From positions 124,001 to 188,000 of the forward strand of contig OZ244915.1 of the NCBI GenBank assembly GCA_965221815.1: DNA of 64,000 nucleotides. Direction: 5' to 3'. The notes under the pieces were generated by a model. It had not been told where the DNA came from, did not search any database, and saw only the letters and a program-made list of their open reading frames with translations. A program made the position numbers and the translations under genes. Positions 16,153 to 25,707 of this stretch are shown here, one piece after another. Source of the DNA: JAPOXR01 sp965221815. Lineage in GTDB: Bacteria > Pseudomonadota > Alphaproteobacteria > Rhodobacterales > Rhodobacteraceae. The stretch's first letter is position 1, and each line of letters opens with the position of its first letter.

Positions 16153-16878
16153 CTACTTTGTCTGGTTGAAAAGATGCTTCTGCGCATCCTTGTCTGTCCT
16201 GACGTCTGATCGCAATTCGGCAGCAACGGCACGTCCGCGTATGACCGCGGGGCGCTGGCCGATACGTTCAAGCCATGCATGCATGTTCGGAAAGTCCGCA
16301 ATATCCTGTTCCTGACCTTCCCACAGCGATGCCCAGGGCCAGATCGCCATGTCAGCAATCGAATAGCTGTCGGCGACATACTCCCTATCAGCAAGCCGAC
16401 GATCAAGGACACCGTATAATCGTTTCACCTCGTTGCGATAACGGTCCTTGGCATAGGGCAAGTCCTGAGGAGGGTCGAGCGCTGGTGCATATTTGATGAA
16501 GTGATGCGCCTGACCAGCCATGGGGCCGACCCCGCCCATTTGCCACATCAGCCATTCTTCAACGGCAATTCGTTCGCGTTCATTCGCACCGGCAAATCGA
16601 GCACATTTGCGGCTCAGATACTGCAAAATCGCACCCGACTCAAAAATAGAAATCGGTTGGTCACCCGGCCCGTCAGGGTCGACAATCGCCGGCATCCGGT
16701 TATTGGGTGCGATCTTGAGAAAGTCCGGTGCAAACTGATCGCCGGCACCGATATTGATCAGATGAACCTTGTACGGAAGACCAAATTCCTCCAGCGCGAT
16801 GGTGACTTTCCAGCCATTGGGTGTCGGCCAATAGTAGAGATCGATGGGTTTTTTCATATTGCCTTGCCTGCTTGTCAT
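16153..16878 (-). CDS. Glutathione S-transferase family protein (YfcG/YghU-like)
   Basis: 241 residues. Thioredoxin-fold N-terminal domain with the PTPNGWKVTIALEE motif, where Asn in TPNG contacts glutathione in Nu-class/YfcG-type enzymes. The cis-Pro region (NNRMPAIVD), the glutathione-binding FESGAILQYL and the helical C-terminal domain with YSIADMAIWPW follow. These proteins act as disulfide-bond oxidoreductases or transferases in the cytoplasm. Two starts are possible: ATG 16878 or ATG 16857, which gives MKKPIDLYYW, closer to the family start. Both are preceded by GGCAAT. The gene is transcribed alone. Confidence 0.9.
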   Translation of the reverse strand: MTSRQGNMKKPIDLYYWPTPNGWKVTIALEEFGLPYKVHLINIGAGDQFAPDFLKIAPNNRMPAIVDPDGPGDQPISIFESGAILQYLSRKCARFAGANERERIAVEEWLMWQMGGVGPMAGQAHHFIKYAPALDPPQDLPYAKDRYRNEVKRLYGVLDRRLADREYVADSYSIADMAIWPWASLWEGQEQDIADFPNMHAWLERIGQRPAVIRGRAVAAELRSDVRTDKDAQKHLFNQTK

Positions 16879-17468
16879 ATTGCCCTCACCTTATGCCACA
16901 ACCGGGAATGAATTTGAGTCCCGGACTGATGACCCTGCGAAGTGGTGCCCGCGTTGGCCATTGGGCGCATGGGTTGTGAGTGACATATAGGTTGCCCTGG
17001 ACGTCCATCAATGCATCCAGAGCGCATAGGGATGTTGAGCACTTGATCTGTTGTGAAGGGCAGAACGATATAACGTCAACAGACGTGACATGTGCCGTGG
17101 CTGATAGCGCGTGTTTCCACAAGACCATACCAACCACGATTTGGGTGAGAATGACATTCGCGGGGCGTCGAAGATTGATGAGACCTTCAGAACTGCGACT
17201 CGCATCAGGACTGGCTCGCTGTACCATCTGTATCCGGATTTGACATATGGTGCGATCAGGGGGCAAAATTGACAGAGACCCAGTTGCGCATTAGACATTC
17301 GACCCGGGCGACGCGATTGAGTTGGACCGGCGGTGGCGACCCCAACGAGGGCAGAGACGGCTTGCAGACTTGATGTCCCTGTGACAGAGTTTTCGGTGAA
17401 TCCCAGAGTAGAGCGATGCTGGCAATCGGGCGTGAGAGGCATGTGCGCATGACTCCGTATTCACAAAC
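16879..17468. other. Divergent intergenic region between GST and metZ
   Basis: About 590 bases between divergently transcribed genes. It should hold both promoters. I looked for a SAM-II type riboswitch before metZ and did not find its conserved elements. No RNA gene is recognised. Confidence 0.45.
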
Positions 17469-18656
17469 ATGACATCCTCCACAGGACCCGATCGGCGGAC
17501 GTTGGCCGTTCATGGTGGGACGCGTCGCAGCCAGTATGGTGAGATGTCAGAAGCGATTTTTCTGACCCAGGGCTTTGTCTATGACAGTGCCGAACAGGCT
17601 GAGGCACGGTTCATCGAATGTGAAGATGATGACTATATCTATGCCCGTTATGGCAACCCGACCGTGCGGATGTTTGAAGAGCGCATGGCCGCAATAGAGG
17701 GTGTCGAGGATGGATTTGCCCTGGCCTCCGGGATGGCGGCCGTGTCGAGCAGCTTGTGCGCTATCCTTTCGGCAGGCGACCGGCTGGTGGCATCGCGCGC
17801 TTTATTTGGTTCATGCCTTTATGTCGTTGAGTCCATGCTGCCGCGATTTGGTGTTGACGTCGAGCTTGTGGACGGCACCGATCCTGACCAGTGGCGTCGG
17901 GCTGTCCGGCCGGGAACCAAGGCTGTCTTCCTTGAAACCGTATCGAATCCGATGCTCGAAGTCATTGATCTTGCTGCTGTCAGTCAAGTTGCACGCCATG
18001 CAGGTGCTGTTGTCGTTGTCGACAATGCTCTGTCGACGCCGCTTTACCAATGTTCAGCAGAGCTTGGCGCCGATGTGATCATTTATTCCTCGACAAAACA
18101 TGTTGACGGGCAGGGTCGCTGTCTGGGGGGCATTGTCCTCGGCACAAAGGATTTTATCCGCAAGACGCTGGAGCCGCATGCGAAACATACTGGCGGGGCG
18201 CTCAGCCCATTCAACGCGTGGGTCATGCTCAAATCTCTTGAGACTCTGACTCTGCGTTGCGAGCATCAGACCGAAATCGCACATGAACTCGCAGCCAGCG
18301 CGGAAGGTCATGCTAAGGTATTGCGCGTGCTATACCCCAAGCTCGAGAGTCATCCCCAGTTTGCAGTTGCCAGCACGCAGATGACAGGCGGCGGCACGGT
18401 TTTCACAATGGAATTGACCGGTGGGCGCGAAGGTGCATTCCGATTTATCAATGCGCTGCGGCTGTTCAGGATTTCCAATAATTTTGGTGATTCAAGAAGC
18501 ATCGTGACGCATCCGGCGTCAACCACCCATCAGCGAATCGGTCCGCAAATGCGGCAACAGCTCGGGATCAATGACGGCGTTGTCCGAATCTCTGTTGGTC
18601 TCGAAGAACCGGCCGCGCTCCGGGTTGATCTTGAGCAGGCACTGGATGCCGTCTGA
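17469..18656 (+). CDS. metZ: O-succinylhomoserine sulfhydrylase
   Basis: 395 residues. PLP enzyme that makes homocysteine from O-succinylhomoserine and sulfide in methionine synthesis. Typical features are the substrate/cofactor region YARYGNPTVRMFEERMAAIEG, GFALASGMAAVSS, the PLP-contacting Asp in VVVDNALSTPL, and the Schiff-base lysine in YSSTKHVDGQGRCLGG. The C-terminal SIVTHPASTTHQRI is also present. The motif set and length match MetZ better than cystathionine gamma-synthase or beta-lyase. The start ATG has no strong ribosome-binding site. The gene is followed 46 bases later by trkH on the same strand. Confidence 0.92.
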   Translation: MTSSTGPDRRTLAVHGGTRRSQYGEMSEAIFLTQGFVYDSAEQAEARFIECEDDDYIYARYGNPTVRMFEERMAAIEGVEDGFALASGMAAVSSSLCAILSAGDRLVASRALFGSCLYVVESMLPRFGVDVELVDGTDPDQWRRAVRPGTKAVFLETVSNPMLEVIDLAAVSQVARHAGAVVVVDNALSTPLYQCSAELGADVIIYSSTKHVDGQGRCLGGIVLGTKDFIRKTLEPHAKHTGGALSPFNAWVMLKSLETLTLRCEHQTEIAHELAASAEGHAKVLRVLYPKLESHPQFAVASTQMTGGGTVFTMELTGGREGAFRFINALRLFRISNNFGDSRSIVTHPASTTHQRIGPQMRQQLGINDGVVRISVGLEEPAALRVDLEQALDAV

Positions 18657-18702
18657 CGGGGTGGTGCATGACTCAATCTTGTCAGCTCTTGAATAAGAAC
18701 TG

Positions 18703-20151
18703 ATGCTTGATCTTCGCCCGGTGGTTCGTGTCATTGGGGTGATTGTTGCCACCTTCGGTGTCGCGATGTTGCCGCCGATGCTGCTGGATCTGTTTCTGGG
18801 TAACGGGACATCGGGGACCTTTGGAGTCTCCGGTTTCGTGACTTTCATGCTGGGTTTCATTATGGCGCTGGCGACCTGGAATTCCCGCGACGCGGGTCTG
18901 ACAATCAAACAGACCTATCTTTTGACAGCCAGCGTGTTTGCCGTCTTGCCGGTTTTTGGCGCGATTCCATTTATGGTCGGACCGGCCAACCTCTCCTTCA
19001 CCGATGCCTTCTTTGAAGCAATGTCAGGGCTGACGACAACAGGTGCGACCATCATGACGGATATTTCTCAGCAGCATGAAGGATTGCTGCTGTGGCGCGG
19101 CATGCTTCAATGGTTTGGGGGCGTGAGTGTGATCATCGTCGCGCTGGCGTTCCTGCCCTTGCTGGGTGTTGGCGGAATGGAACTGTTTCGTTGGGACAGT
19201 GATCATGCGTTGGGTAATGTCCTGCCGCGCGCAGCTGAGGTCACACGAACCGTTTCGACGATCTATCTGGGTTTTTCGGTGACCTGTTGTCTGGCTTACC
19301 TGTTGGCAGGATTGAAACCACTGGATGCCGTTGTCTATGCGATGACGACGATGGCCACGGGAGGCTTTGGGAACTACGACGATTCATTTCAGTCACTCGG
19401 GCCGGCGGCCGAATATGTCGGGGCACTCTTCATGTTCCTCGCAGCACTGCCATTCCTGCGTTACGGGGATGTGATCAAGCGCAAAGTGTCGCCGCTGTTC
19501 AGTGACTCCCAGATCAGTACATTCGTGAAGATTATTTTCGTTATCGTCTTGTCTCTCCTTGCCTGGCAGATTTTTGTCAATGATGTGCCCCTCGAACAGG
19601 CGTTCCGAAAGTCGTTATTCAATGGCATTTCCATTCTGACAGGCACTGGATTTGTCAGCGATGATTATGGTGCCTGGGGTGCATTTCCGGTCACACTTAT
19701 TTTTATCATCGGGTTCATTGGTGGTTGCGCGGGTTCAACGACCTGCTCCATCAAGGTCTTCCGCTTTCAATTGCTTTTTGCGACGATTCTTGCGCGGGTG
19801 CTGAAATTGCGTTCACCGCATATGGTCAATGTGCCGCGTTATGACGGCAAGCAGGTTGCGCCGGAAGTGGTCAATTCGGTCTTGCTGTTCCTCATCGTCT
19901 TTTTCTTCACACTCGCTGTGACCACGGTGTTGCTATCACTCACGGGGCTGGATTTCATCACCTCATTAAGCGGTGCAGCGTCTGCGTTGGCCAATATAGG
20001 ACCCGGTCTTGGTGATGAAATTGGCCCCAATGGCAATTATGCCGAACTCGAAGAATTCGCCAAATGGGTGCTTTCGTTTGTGATGCTGGCAGGCCGGCTT
20101 GAACTCTTTGCGGTGTTTGCAGTTTTGTCGATAAGTTTCTGGAGACAGTGA
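18703..20151 (+). CDS. trkH: TrkH/KtrB-family potassium uptake channel subunit
   Basis: 482 residues with about ten hydrophobic segments arranged as four membrane-pore-membrane repeats. Selectivity-filter-like turns are visible in each repeat, for example LTTTGAT, MATGGFGNY, LTGTGFV and LANIGPGLG. The protein moves potassium across the inner membrane with a cytosolic TrkA regulator, which is not in the window. The N-terminal LDLRPVVRVIGVIVATFG and the loop DSDHALGNVLPRAAEVTRT are typical of TrkH. It is the next gene after metZ on the same strand, and the convergent rpmJ lies about 240 bases downstream. Confidence 0.92.
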   Translation: MLDLRPVVRVIGVIVATFGVAMLPPMLLDLFLGNGTSGTFGVSGFVTFMLGFIMALATWNSRDAGLTIKQTYLLTASVFAVLPVFGAIPFMVGPANLSFTDAFFEAMSGLTTTGATIMTDISQQHEGLLLWRGMLQWFGGVSVIIVALAFLPLLGVGGMELFRWDSDHALGNVLPRAAEVTRTVSTIYLGFSVTCCLAYLLAGLKPLDAVVYAMTTMATGGFGNYDDSFQSLGPAAEYVGALFMFLAALPFLRYGDVIKRKVSPLFSDSQISTFVKIIFVIVLSLLAWQIFVNDVPLEQAFRKSLFNGISILTGTGFVSDDYGAWGAFPVTLIFIIGFIGGCAGSTTCSIKVFRFQLLFATILARVLKLRSPHMVNVPRYDGKQVAPEVVNSVLLFLIVFFFTLAVTTVLLSLTGLDFITSLSGAASALANIGPGLGDEIGPNGNYAELEEFAKWVLSFVMLAGRLELFAVFAVLSISFWRQ

Positions 20152-20394
20152 TGGACCCGACCGCAGACATAATTCTCAATTGTATGGAAAGTCACCCGCC
20201 CTCGACACAATTCTTTGGGGCGACCTGATATTGAGAACATCTCACCGACCAGGTCAGGAAGCGTTGGCCATCGACAATCGTTGCTGATGCAGGGCCTTTG
20301 AGGGGCGGGGCGCGCCTATCCTCATGTTGGGAGCAACATCTGATTACGGCATCGACGCAGGGCTTCGCGGGATGGGAGCAAGCAGGATTTGGAG

Positions 20395-20520
20395 TTAACC
20401 CTGCCTTGCCTTGAAACGCTTCTGCTGCTTGTTGATCACATAGACCCGGCCCCTGCGGCGCACGATTTGACAGTTGCGGTGCCGCGATTTGAGCGAGCGC
20501 AGTGAATTCTTGACTTTCAT
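20395..20520 (-). CDS. rpmJ: Ribosomal protein L36, type B
   Basis: 41 residues, starting MKVKNSLRSLK and ending KRFKARQG. It has the basic RRRGRVYVINKQQKRFKARQG tail of the C-minus (type B) L36 proteins, which lack the zinc-binding cysteines. The single Cys (NCQIVRRR) is not part of a zinc site. It is a small component of the large ribosomal subunit. The gene is convergent with trkH and lies just downstream of tRNA-Val, on the same strand. Confidence 0.95.
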   Translation of the reverse strand: MKVKNSLRSLKSRHRNCQIVRRRGRVYVINKQQKRFKARQG

Positions 20521-20547
20521 TTCCAGCTCCCAACTTGCAGTTCTGAA

Positions 20548-20622
20548 TGGTGGGCGCGACTGGGATCGAACCAGTGGCCCCTACGATGTCAACGTAGTGC
20601 TCTACCGCTGAGCTACGCGCCC
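20548..20622 (-). tRNA. tRNA-Val (GAC)
   Basis: Cloverleaf on the minus strand: acceptor GGGCGCG paired with CGCGCCC, and encoded 3' ACCA. Anticodon stem CTACG/CGTAG encloses TTGACAT, so the anticodon is GAC. T arm ACTGG/CCAGT. Confidence 0.97.
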
Positions 20623-21214
20623 AACTCCCTTCAATGCCGTCTTTTCGACTCGCCAAGGGCAGGGCAAGTAAATGTTCCGGGCCCAAGGTGCAACCAGTTT
20701 CTTTTGATCGTCGACAATCGGTGCAATCGTTCGGGTTCGAAAAGCAACTTGAAATCGCAGAAGTTGATTCAACAGAAAAGCCGTGCATTGTTGATTTGCC
20801 GGCACAAGCCTCAGCATCAAGTTTTGGATCCGCAATTCCGACATTCCGGCTCGAGTTCATGGCTCAAAATGGCCGGTGCCCGAATCATGCAAACGGGCTT
20901 GCTGCTGCACAATTCGTTTGATTCACATGGCAAGAACAAGGAACAACCAGGCAGCTTGGCCAACGGCCCTTGCGATCTTGATTGTGGCTCCTGCTTTTGT
21001 CCACAAAAGCGCTCAAAATTGCACTTATTTTCTTGATCTCGCGGGATTGCCTCGGGAAGGATCCATCTGGAATCCAGGAATGTTTTGTGATTGTGCAGAA
21101 GAGCGCATCTGATATTAGATCAGCAGGGGGCAGGTTTGCATCGTGAAGATTCGCAGCTTGTTTTTTTGAGAATGGTATGATCGCGTGTTGTAGCGCAAAC
21201 AGGGATCAGCGGAA
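20623..21214. other. Region between tRNA-Val and katG
   Basis: About 590 bases with one weak small frame (20927-21112) described separately. It holds the promoter of tRNA-Val/rpmJ on the minus strand and that of katG on the plus strand. I cannot point to either with confidence. Confidence 0.45.
20927..21112 (+). CDS. Small hypothetical protein with possible signal peptide
   Basis: 61 codons from ATG 20927. The first about 25 residues are basic then hydrophobic (ARTRNNQ then ALAILIVAPAF), resembling a signal peptide or membrane anchor. The tail has three Cys. No ribosome-binding site and no family are recognised. It may be a chance frame. Confidence 0.22.
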   Translation: MARTRNNQAAWPTALAILIVAPAFVHKSAQNCTYFLDLAGLPREGSIWNPGMFCDCAEERI

Positions 21215-23395
21215 ATGGATGGAAGTGAAGCGGGCACAGGTCAATGCCCGGTAATGCATGCCAATCTCGGCGTGCAATCGAATCGTGATTGGTGGCCCAA
21301 TCAGCTGAATTTACGAATTCTCCATCAGAATTCGAATCTTTCCAATCCGATGGGAAAGACATTCAGCTACGAGGACGCGTTCAGCCAACTCGACATGACC
21401 GCTCTGAAAAAAGACTTGGCCATGCTTATGACTGACAGTCAAAGCTGGTGGCCAGCCGATTATGGTCATTACGGGGGGCTGTTCATCCGGATGGCATGGC
21501 ATAGCGCCGGGACGTATCGTGTTACCGATGGTCGGGGCGGTGCGCGTTCGGGCACCCAGCGTTTTGCGCCGCTGAACAGTTGGCCGGATAACGGAAACCT
21601 TGACAAGGCGCGGCGGCTTCTGTGGCCGATTAAACAAAAGTATGGCGACAAGATCTCATGGGCTGACCTGATGATTCTCACGGGTAATGTCGCCATCGAA
21701 TCAATGGGCGGCAAGATATTTGGTTTTGGCGGCGGCCGAGAGGATGTGTGGGAGCCCGAGGAAGATATCTTTTGGGGAAATGAGACCGAGTGGCTCGGTG
21801 ACAACCGCTATTCTGGTGACCGTGATCTCGCCAATCCTCTGGCTGCAGTGCAGATGGGGTTGATTTATGTCAACCCGGAGGGTCCGGGAGGCCATCCTGA
21901 TCCCGTTGCGCAGGGGCATGACATCCGTGAAACCTTCGCACGCATGGCCATGAATGACTATGAAACGGTCGCTTTGGTTGCGGGCGGGCATACGTTTGGC
22001 AAGATGCATGGCGCTGGTGATCCAGCACATGTCGGCCCTGATCCGGAAGCGGCGCCGATCGAGACCCTGGGACTCGGCTGGCTGTCGACATATGCGAGTG
22101 GCAAAGCCGGCGATACCATTACGTCGGGGCTCGAGGGGGCCTGGACACCGAATCCCACGCGATGGGATATGGGGTATTTTGACGTCCTCTTCAAATACGA
22201 GTGGGAACTGACCAAGAGCCCTGCGGGTGCCCATATGTGGACACCTGTTGACCTCGAGGACGAAGATATGGCGCCCGATGCTGCGGATTCGGGGAAGAAG
22301 GTTCGGATCTTCATGTCTACTGCTGACATGGCCATGCGCATGGATCCAGAATATGAGAAAATCTCTCGTCACTTTCATGCCAATCCGGACGAATTCGCTG
22401 ATGCTTTTGCGCGGGCATGGTTCAAACTGACGCATCGGGACATGGGGCCGAAGAAATTCTATCTTGGCAGCGATGTTCCTGAGGAGGATCTGCTATGGCA
22501 AGATCCGGTTCCCTCAGTGGATCACGAATTGGTCGATGAAAGTGATATCCGACAGCTCAAAGACAAGATTGATTTGGCGTCAATTGGCAATGGCGAATTG
22601 CTGACAGCAGCATGGTCTGCCGCGTCAACCTACCGCGTGACGGATCGGCGCGGCGGTGCCAATGGTGCACGCATCCGCCTTGCGCCCCAGATCGACTGGG
22701 AGGCGCATGAACCACAGGTTCTGAAAGAGACTGTCGGAAAACTCCAGGAAATCCAGGCAGAATTCAATTCCAGCCGGCGAGATCAGAAACGGATTTCATT
22801 GGCGGACCTCATCGTACTCGGTGGCTGTCGTGCGATTGAGAATTCTGCTGCGGCAGGGGGCCATGACATTTTGGTGCCTTTTGCACCCGGTCGTATGGAT
22901 GCAGATCAGAGCCAAACCGACGCCGAGAGTTTTGCGCCGTTGGAGCCGCAGGCGGACGGGTTCCGTAATTTTCGTAAAGCCGATTGTCTGTCTCCGTCAG
23001 AGGAAATGCTGGTTGATCGGGCACATTTATTGGGTCTGACAGCACCGGAAATGACGGTGTTGGTGGGTGGTATGAGATCTCTCAACATCAATCATGGCAG
23101 GTCATCACATGGTGTACTGACAAATCATCCGGGTGTTCTATCCAACGACTTTTTTGTCAATCTGCTCGACATGTCCACCGAATGGCGACTGATATCAGAC
23201 GATGGGGAACTCTATGAGGGCTGTGACCGTGAAACCGGGGAAGTGAAATGGACGGCCTCGCGTGCCGATCTGGTTTTTGGTTCCAATTCGCAGTTGCGGG
23301 CGATTTCAGAAGTCTATGGACAGGATGACAGTCAGGAGAAGTTTCTCCGTGATTTTGTCACCGCCTGGAACAAGGTCATGACCGCCGATCTTTGA
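21215..23395 (+). CDS. katG: Catalase-peroxidase
   Basis: 726 residues. Heme enzyme that removes hydrogen peroxide by catalase and peroxidase activity. The N-terminal heme domain has the distal site R92, W95, H96 (IRMAWHSAGTYR). It also has Y218 (GLIYVNPEGP) and M244 (FARMAMND), so all three residues of the Met-Tyr-Trp adduct needed for catalase activity are present. The proximal His is H259 (VAGGHTFGKMHGAG). The C-terminal pseudo-peroxidase domain begins near LLWQDPVP and contains a second AWSAASTYR-like segment. ATG 21215 is used. It follows GCGGAA and gives a normal-length N-terminus (GQCPVMH). The gene appears monocistronic. Confidence 0.97.
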   Translation: MDGSEAGTGQCPVMHANLGVQSNRDWWPNQLNLRILHQNSNLSNPMGKTFSYEDAFSQLDMTALKKDLAMLMTDSQSWWPADYGHYGGLFIRMAWHSAGTYRVTDGRGGARSGTQRFAPLNSWPDNGNLDKARRLLWPIKQKYGDKISWADLMILTGNVAIESMGGKIFGFGGGREDVWEPEEDIFWGNETEWLGDNRYSGDRDLANPLAAVQMGLIYVNPEGPGGHPDPVAQGHDIRETFARMAMNDYETVALVAGGHTFGKMHGAGDPAHVGPDPEAAPIETLGLGWLSTYASGKAGDTITSGLEGAWTPNPTRWDMGYFDVLFKYEWELTKSPAGAHMWTPVDLEDEDMAPDAADSGKKVRIFMSTADMAMRMDPEYEKISRHFHANPDEFADAFARAWFKLTHRDMGPKKFYLGSDVPEEDLLWQDPVPSVDHELVDESDIRQLKDKIDLASIGNGELLTAAWSAASTYRVTDRRGGANGARIRLAPQIDWEAHEPQVLKETVGKLQEIQAEFNSSRRDQKRISLADLIVLGGCRAIENSAAAGGHDILVPFAPGRMDADQSQTDAESFAPLEPQADGFRNFRKADCLSPSEEMLVDRAHLLGLTAPEMTVLVGGMRSLNINHGRSSHGVLTNHPGVLSNDFFVNLLDMSTEWRLISDDGELYEGCDRETGEVKWTASRADLVFGSNSQLRAISEVYGQDDSQEKFLRDFVTAWNKVMTADL

Positions 23396-23928
23396 CAGAG
23401 GTCCTTCCGGATTTATGGCCCTGTGGCATGATATGCGGGGTGTGGTGAAAACGGCTGCATTTTGCCTCATTGTAGCCGTCACCGCATTTCAACTGCATCC
23501 CGTATGAGAGTTTCCTTTGCACAATTTCGGATTAAATTCTCCGTAGTTGTCCAATTCTCCATCCTACATGCAATGTCACTCAGTTCAGCATTGACTTCGA
23601 GAAATACCCAAGGCTGGAAGACGTAACGATCTTGCAGAGTTGGACTTGCCTTATGTCAACGTGGCGCGCTTGCACCCAGAATTCTCATCCTGCCTGTCAT
23701 ACGATTCTCACGTTGAAGGTTATGTCATATCGAGAGTTTTCTCGTCGATAAAACCAAAATCGGTGCGTATGACGATAATGAGAGGCCTTCCGGACTGGTT
23801 GACTTGCAGCGATGATACTGACTGTGTCTTCGGCTTGCAAAAGCACCGAGATCCGATGGGGCGGACGGGATATATGTTTCAGGATGTTGGAATAGATTCG
23901 ATTTTCGCCTGTCCGAAATTTTTCTGTT
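23396..23928. other. Convergent intergenic region after katG
   Basis: About 530 bases between convergent genes. Short frames exist but none has a ribosome-binding site plus recognisable content. No RNA gene or clear terminator is seen. Confidence 0.45.
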
Positions 23929-24945
23929 TTACCCCGTTTTGTGTGGATTCAGTTTGTTCCACCCCACAATATCGGCAAGACCCAACACGGCTATCCATCG
24001 TGCGGCTTTGGCAAAGAGGTCAATGTCGCCATTGATGACCACTTCGAGCTTCTGCATAAACTCTTTGCAATGGGCCTCGTAACTGGCCCGCAATTCATCT
24101 GATCCGCCATTTTTGGTAATGGTCTCGGCCCACTCCTGCCAAGGCGTGTCGCCTTTCATTGCGTTCCAACTTTCCGAGACAGCTTCAAGATTGGACTTGT
24201 CATTGTAGATGGCATCCTGCATCTCTTTGGGCATTTTCATAATTTCTGGATATGTGTTGACCAACTCGCGCCAGGACACTCTGTGGTCAATGTCATTTGT
24301 GGATGAGTCGGCGGTCTCGAGGCCCGTATAGGGGCATTTCCAAGTGCCCGCTTCCGTCGCTATCTCTTTCAACAGACTTTGCCGGGTTCCAATGCCGCCA
24401 GCATCGGCGATCCAAGTCATCATGTCACGCAACTTTTGATAGGCCTCAGCCGAAGGTTCGGGAAGCTTGTCAAGCTGGTCAACGATAAGTTCAAATAGCT
24501 CGATTGCACCTGGAATCACGATGGCAATTTTGTCCCCCCTGTTGAGGTTCTGACCGCGCCACTTCCGATAAGCTATAATAGAACCGGCACCTCCAGCGGT
24601 TGCGAGAGCAGCAATGACCACAACTCCCACAGCCATCGACCCACCACCCAAAGCAGCCAATGTTGCACTGGTCAAGGCCGCGCCTTTGAGGGTGGCAATT
24701 GCAGTGCCTGTACTTGCCGTCCCGAATGTGGCGACAAACCACCATGCAAAGGATGTTAATCCGAAACTTCCGGCCGACATGACGGCAATTCGTTCAAAGA
24801 TCCGATGGAATCGCTGCACCCATCCGGTCGACTTGAATCGTTGCCAGCGGGTACCTGTCCCTGTTAACGCGGCAGGATTTTCTAAGAATTTTGCGAGTTG
24901 GGTGGCAATTTCGTCATCAGTGTATTTGACAGGTAAATTGGTCAT
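23929..24945 (-). CDS. Membrane protein with C-terminal HNH-nuclease-like domain
   Basis: 338 residues, no named family recognised. Residues about 55-125 are strongly hydrophobic and rich in Gly, Ala, Thr and Ser (FGTASTGTAIATLKGAAL..., LAALGGGSMAVGVVVIAALATAGG), a glycine-zipper-like double membrane segment. The C-terminal part looks like an HNH/treble-clef nuclease core. It has C204 and a CPYTGLE turn, D220-H221 in NDIDHRV, N252-L253 in NDKSNLEAV, and N261...K264-G265 in WNAMKGD. This corresponds to the DH ... NL ... NxxKG pattern of HNH enzymes. Such a layout fits a membrane-tethered toxin or a defence effector. The ATG start follows AGGAACC. Upstream on the same strand, 117 bases away, is an ankyrin-repeat gene that could be its partner or immunity protein. 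Function is an inference. Confidence 0.6.
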   Translation of the reverse strand: MTNLPVKYTDDEIATQLAKFLENPAALTGTGTRWQRFKSTGWVQRFHRIFERIAVMSAGSFGLTSFAWWFVATFGTASTGTAIATLKGAALTSATLAALGGGSMAVGVVVIAALATAGGAGSIIAYRKWRGQNLNRGDKIAIVIPGAIELFELIVDQLDKLPEPSAEAYQKLRDMMTWIADAGGIGTRQSLLKEIATEAGTWKCPYTGLETADSSTNDIDHRVSWRELVNTYPEIMKMPKEMQDAIYNDKSNLEAVSESWNAMKGDTPWQEWAETITKNGGSDELRASYEAHCKEFMQKLEVVINGDIDLFAKAARWIAVLGLADIVGWNKLNPHKTG

Positions 24946-25062
24946 AAAATCTTGGTTCCTAACCCATCTTTAACGTTATATGCATTTGAGTTCAGAGAAT
25001 AGGGGGCCAAAACGCAATTGCACTTTAAGTCGGCCATGCAACTGGAAAGCCGCGGCGTCATT

Positions 25063-25707
25063 CTATACCGCGGTCCGGCCACCAGTTCGATTAAAGTGGG
25101 CAGCAATAGCATGGTCGAGTTCGCGGTAAAGAGCGGGGCCGCTTCGACTGGCCCAGACAATGGCCTGAATCCGCATCTGCTGGTCTGAAAAATCAATAAT
25201 GCCAGTCCGAAGCAGAAAAATCGCGATGTCGTTATGCTGGTTTTTGATCGCTTCGATGAGGGCATTGCTGCGGCCGGTTTTATCACAAATATTGACATCA
25301 GCGCCATGCCGGACAAGGCAGCGTGTCACATTGGCATGCCCCCGGACGGCACTCTCGATCAGTGCGGTGCGACCATAATACTCGGCCTGAAGATCGACCT
25401 CGAGTCCGGGGTGGCGCAGCAAAAACTCGACAATCTCAAGGTTGCCACTGCTGGCTGCGATGATCAGCGGGGTGCTATGCCAGTCATTCCCGGCATTGAC
25501 ATCAATATCGGGATGATCCAGCAGGAGTCGGACAAGAGTCCGGTTTTGGTTGTGGACGGCAATATGGAGTGCATTCCAACCATTTTCGTCGGCCGCATTC
25601 ACATCGGCATCTTCGAACGCCGCCTTGGCGGCGGACAGGTCATCAGCGATAACGGCTTCCAGCAGGGTGTTGCCCGTTTTGCTTGAACTTTCCTTTAACT
25701 TTGCCAC
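25063..25707 (-). CDS. Ankyrin-repeat protein
   Basis: About 214 residues. Four to five ankyrin repeats are clear: ENGWNALHIAVHNQNRTLVRLL, then HSTPLIIAASSGNLEIVEFLL, YGRTALIESAVRGHANVTRCLV and GRSNALIEAIKNQHNDIAIFLL, each separated by a DVN-type hairpin. Ankyrin repeats bind other proteins. GTG at 25707 is favoured because GGGAGG lies seven bases upstream. A longer frame from 25740 is possible. No signal peptide is seen, so the protein is probably cytoplasmic. It precedes the HNH-like membrane protein on the same strand, and katG lies beyond that gene in convergent orientation. Ankyrin proteins are known beside catalase genes (AnkB) and as immunity proteins of polymorphic toxins. Either reading is possible here. 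Confidence 0.82.
   Translation of the reverse strand: MAKLKESSSKTGNTLLEAVIADDLSAAKAAFEDADVNAADENGWNALHIAVHNQNRTLVRLLLDHPDIDVNAGNDWHSTPLIIAASSGNLEIVEFLLRHPGLEVDLQAEYYGRTALIESAVRGHANVTRCLVRHGADVNICDKTGRSNALIEAIKNQHNDIAIFLLRTGIIDFSDQQMRIQAIVWASRSGPALYRELDHAIAAHFNRTGGRTAV

Noticed and set aside
17270..17468. Possible SAM riboswitch before metZ
   Set aside because: The region is GC-rich with a few short pairings but lacks the conserved SAM-II pseudoknot elements.
20200..20300. Possible SRP RNA after trkH (a CAGGTCAGGAAG stretch)
   Set aside because: The conserved tetraloop and adjacent bases of SRP RNA are not present.
21215..23395. Apparent loss of the adduct methionine in KatG (a Leu in ETLGLGW)
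   Set aside because: Counting from Tyr218 shows the adduct Met is M244 in FARMAMND, which is present. The Leu is at another position.
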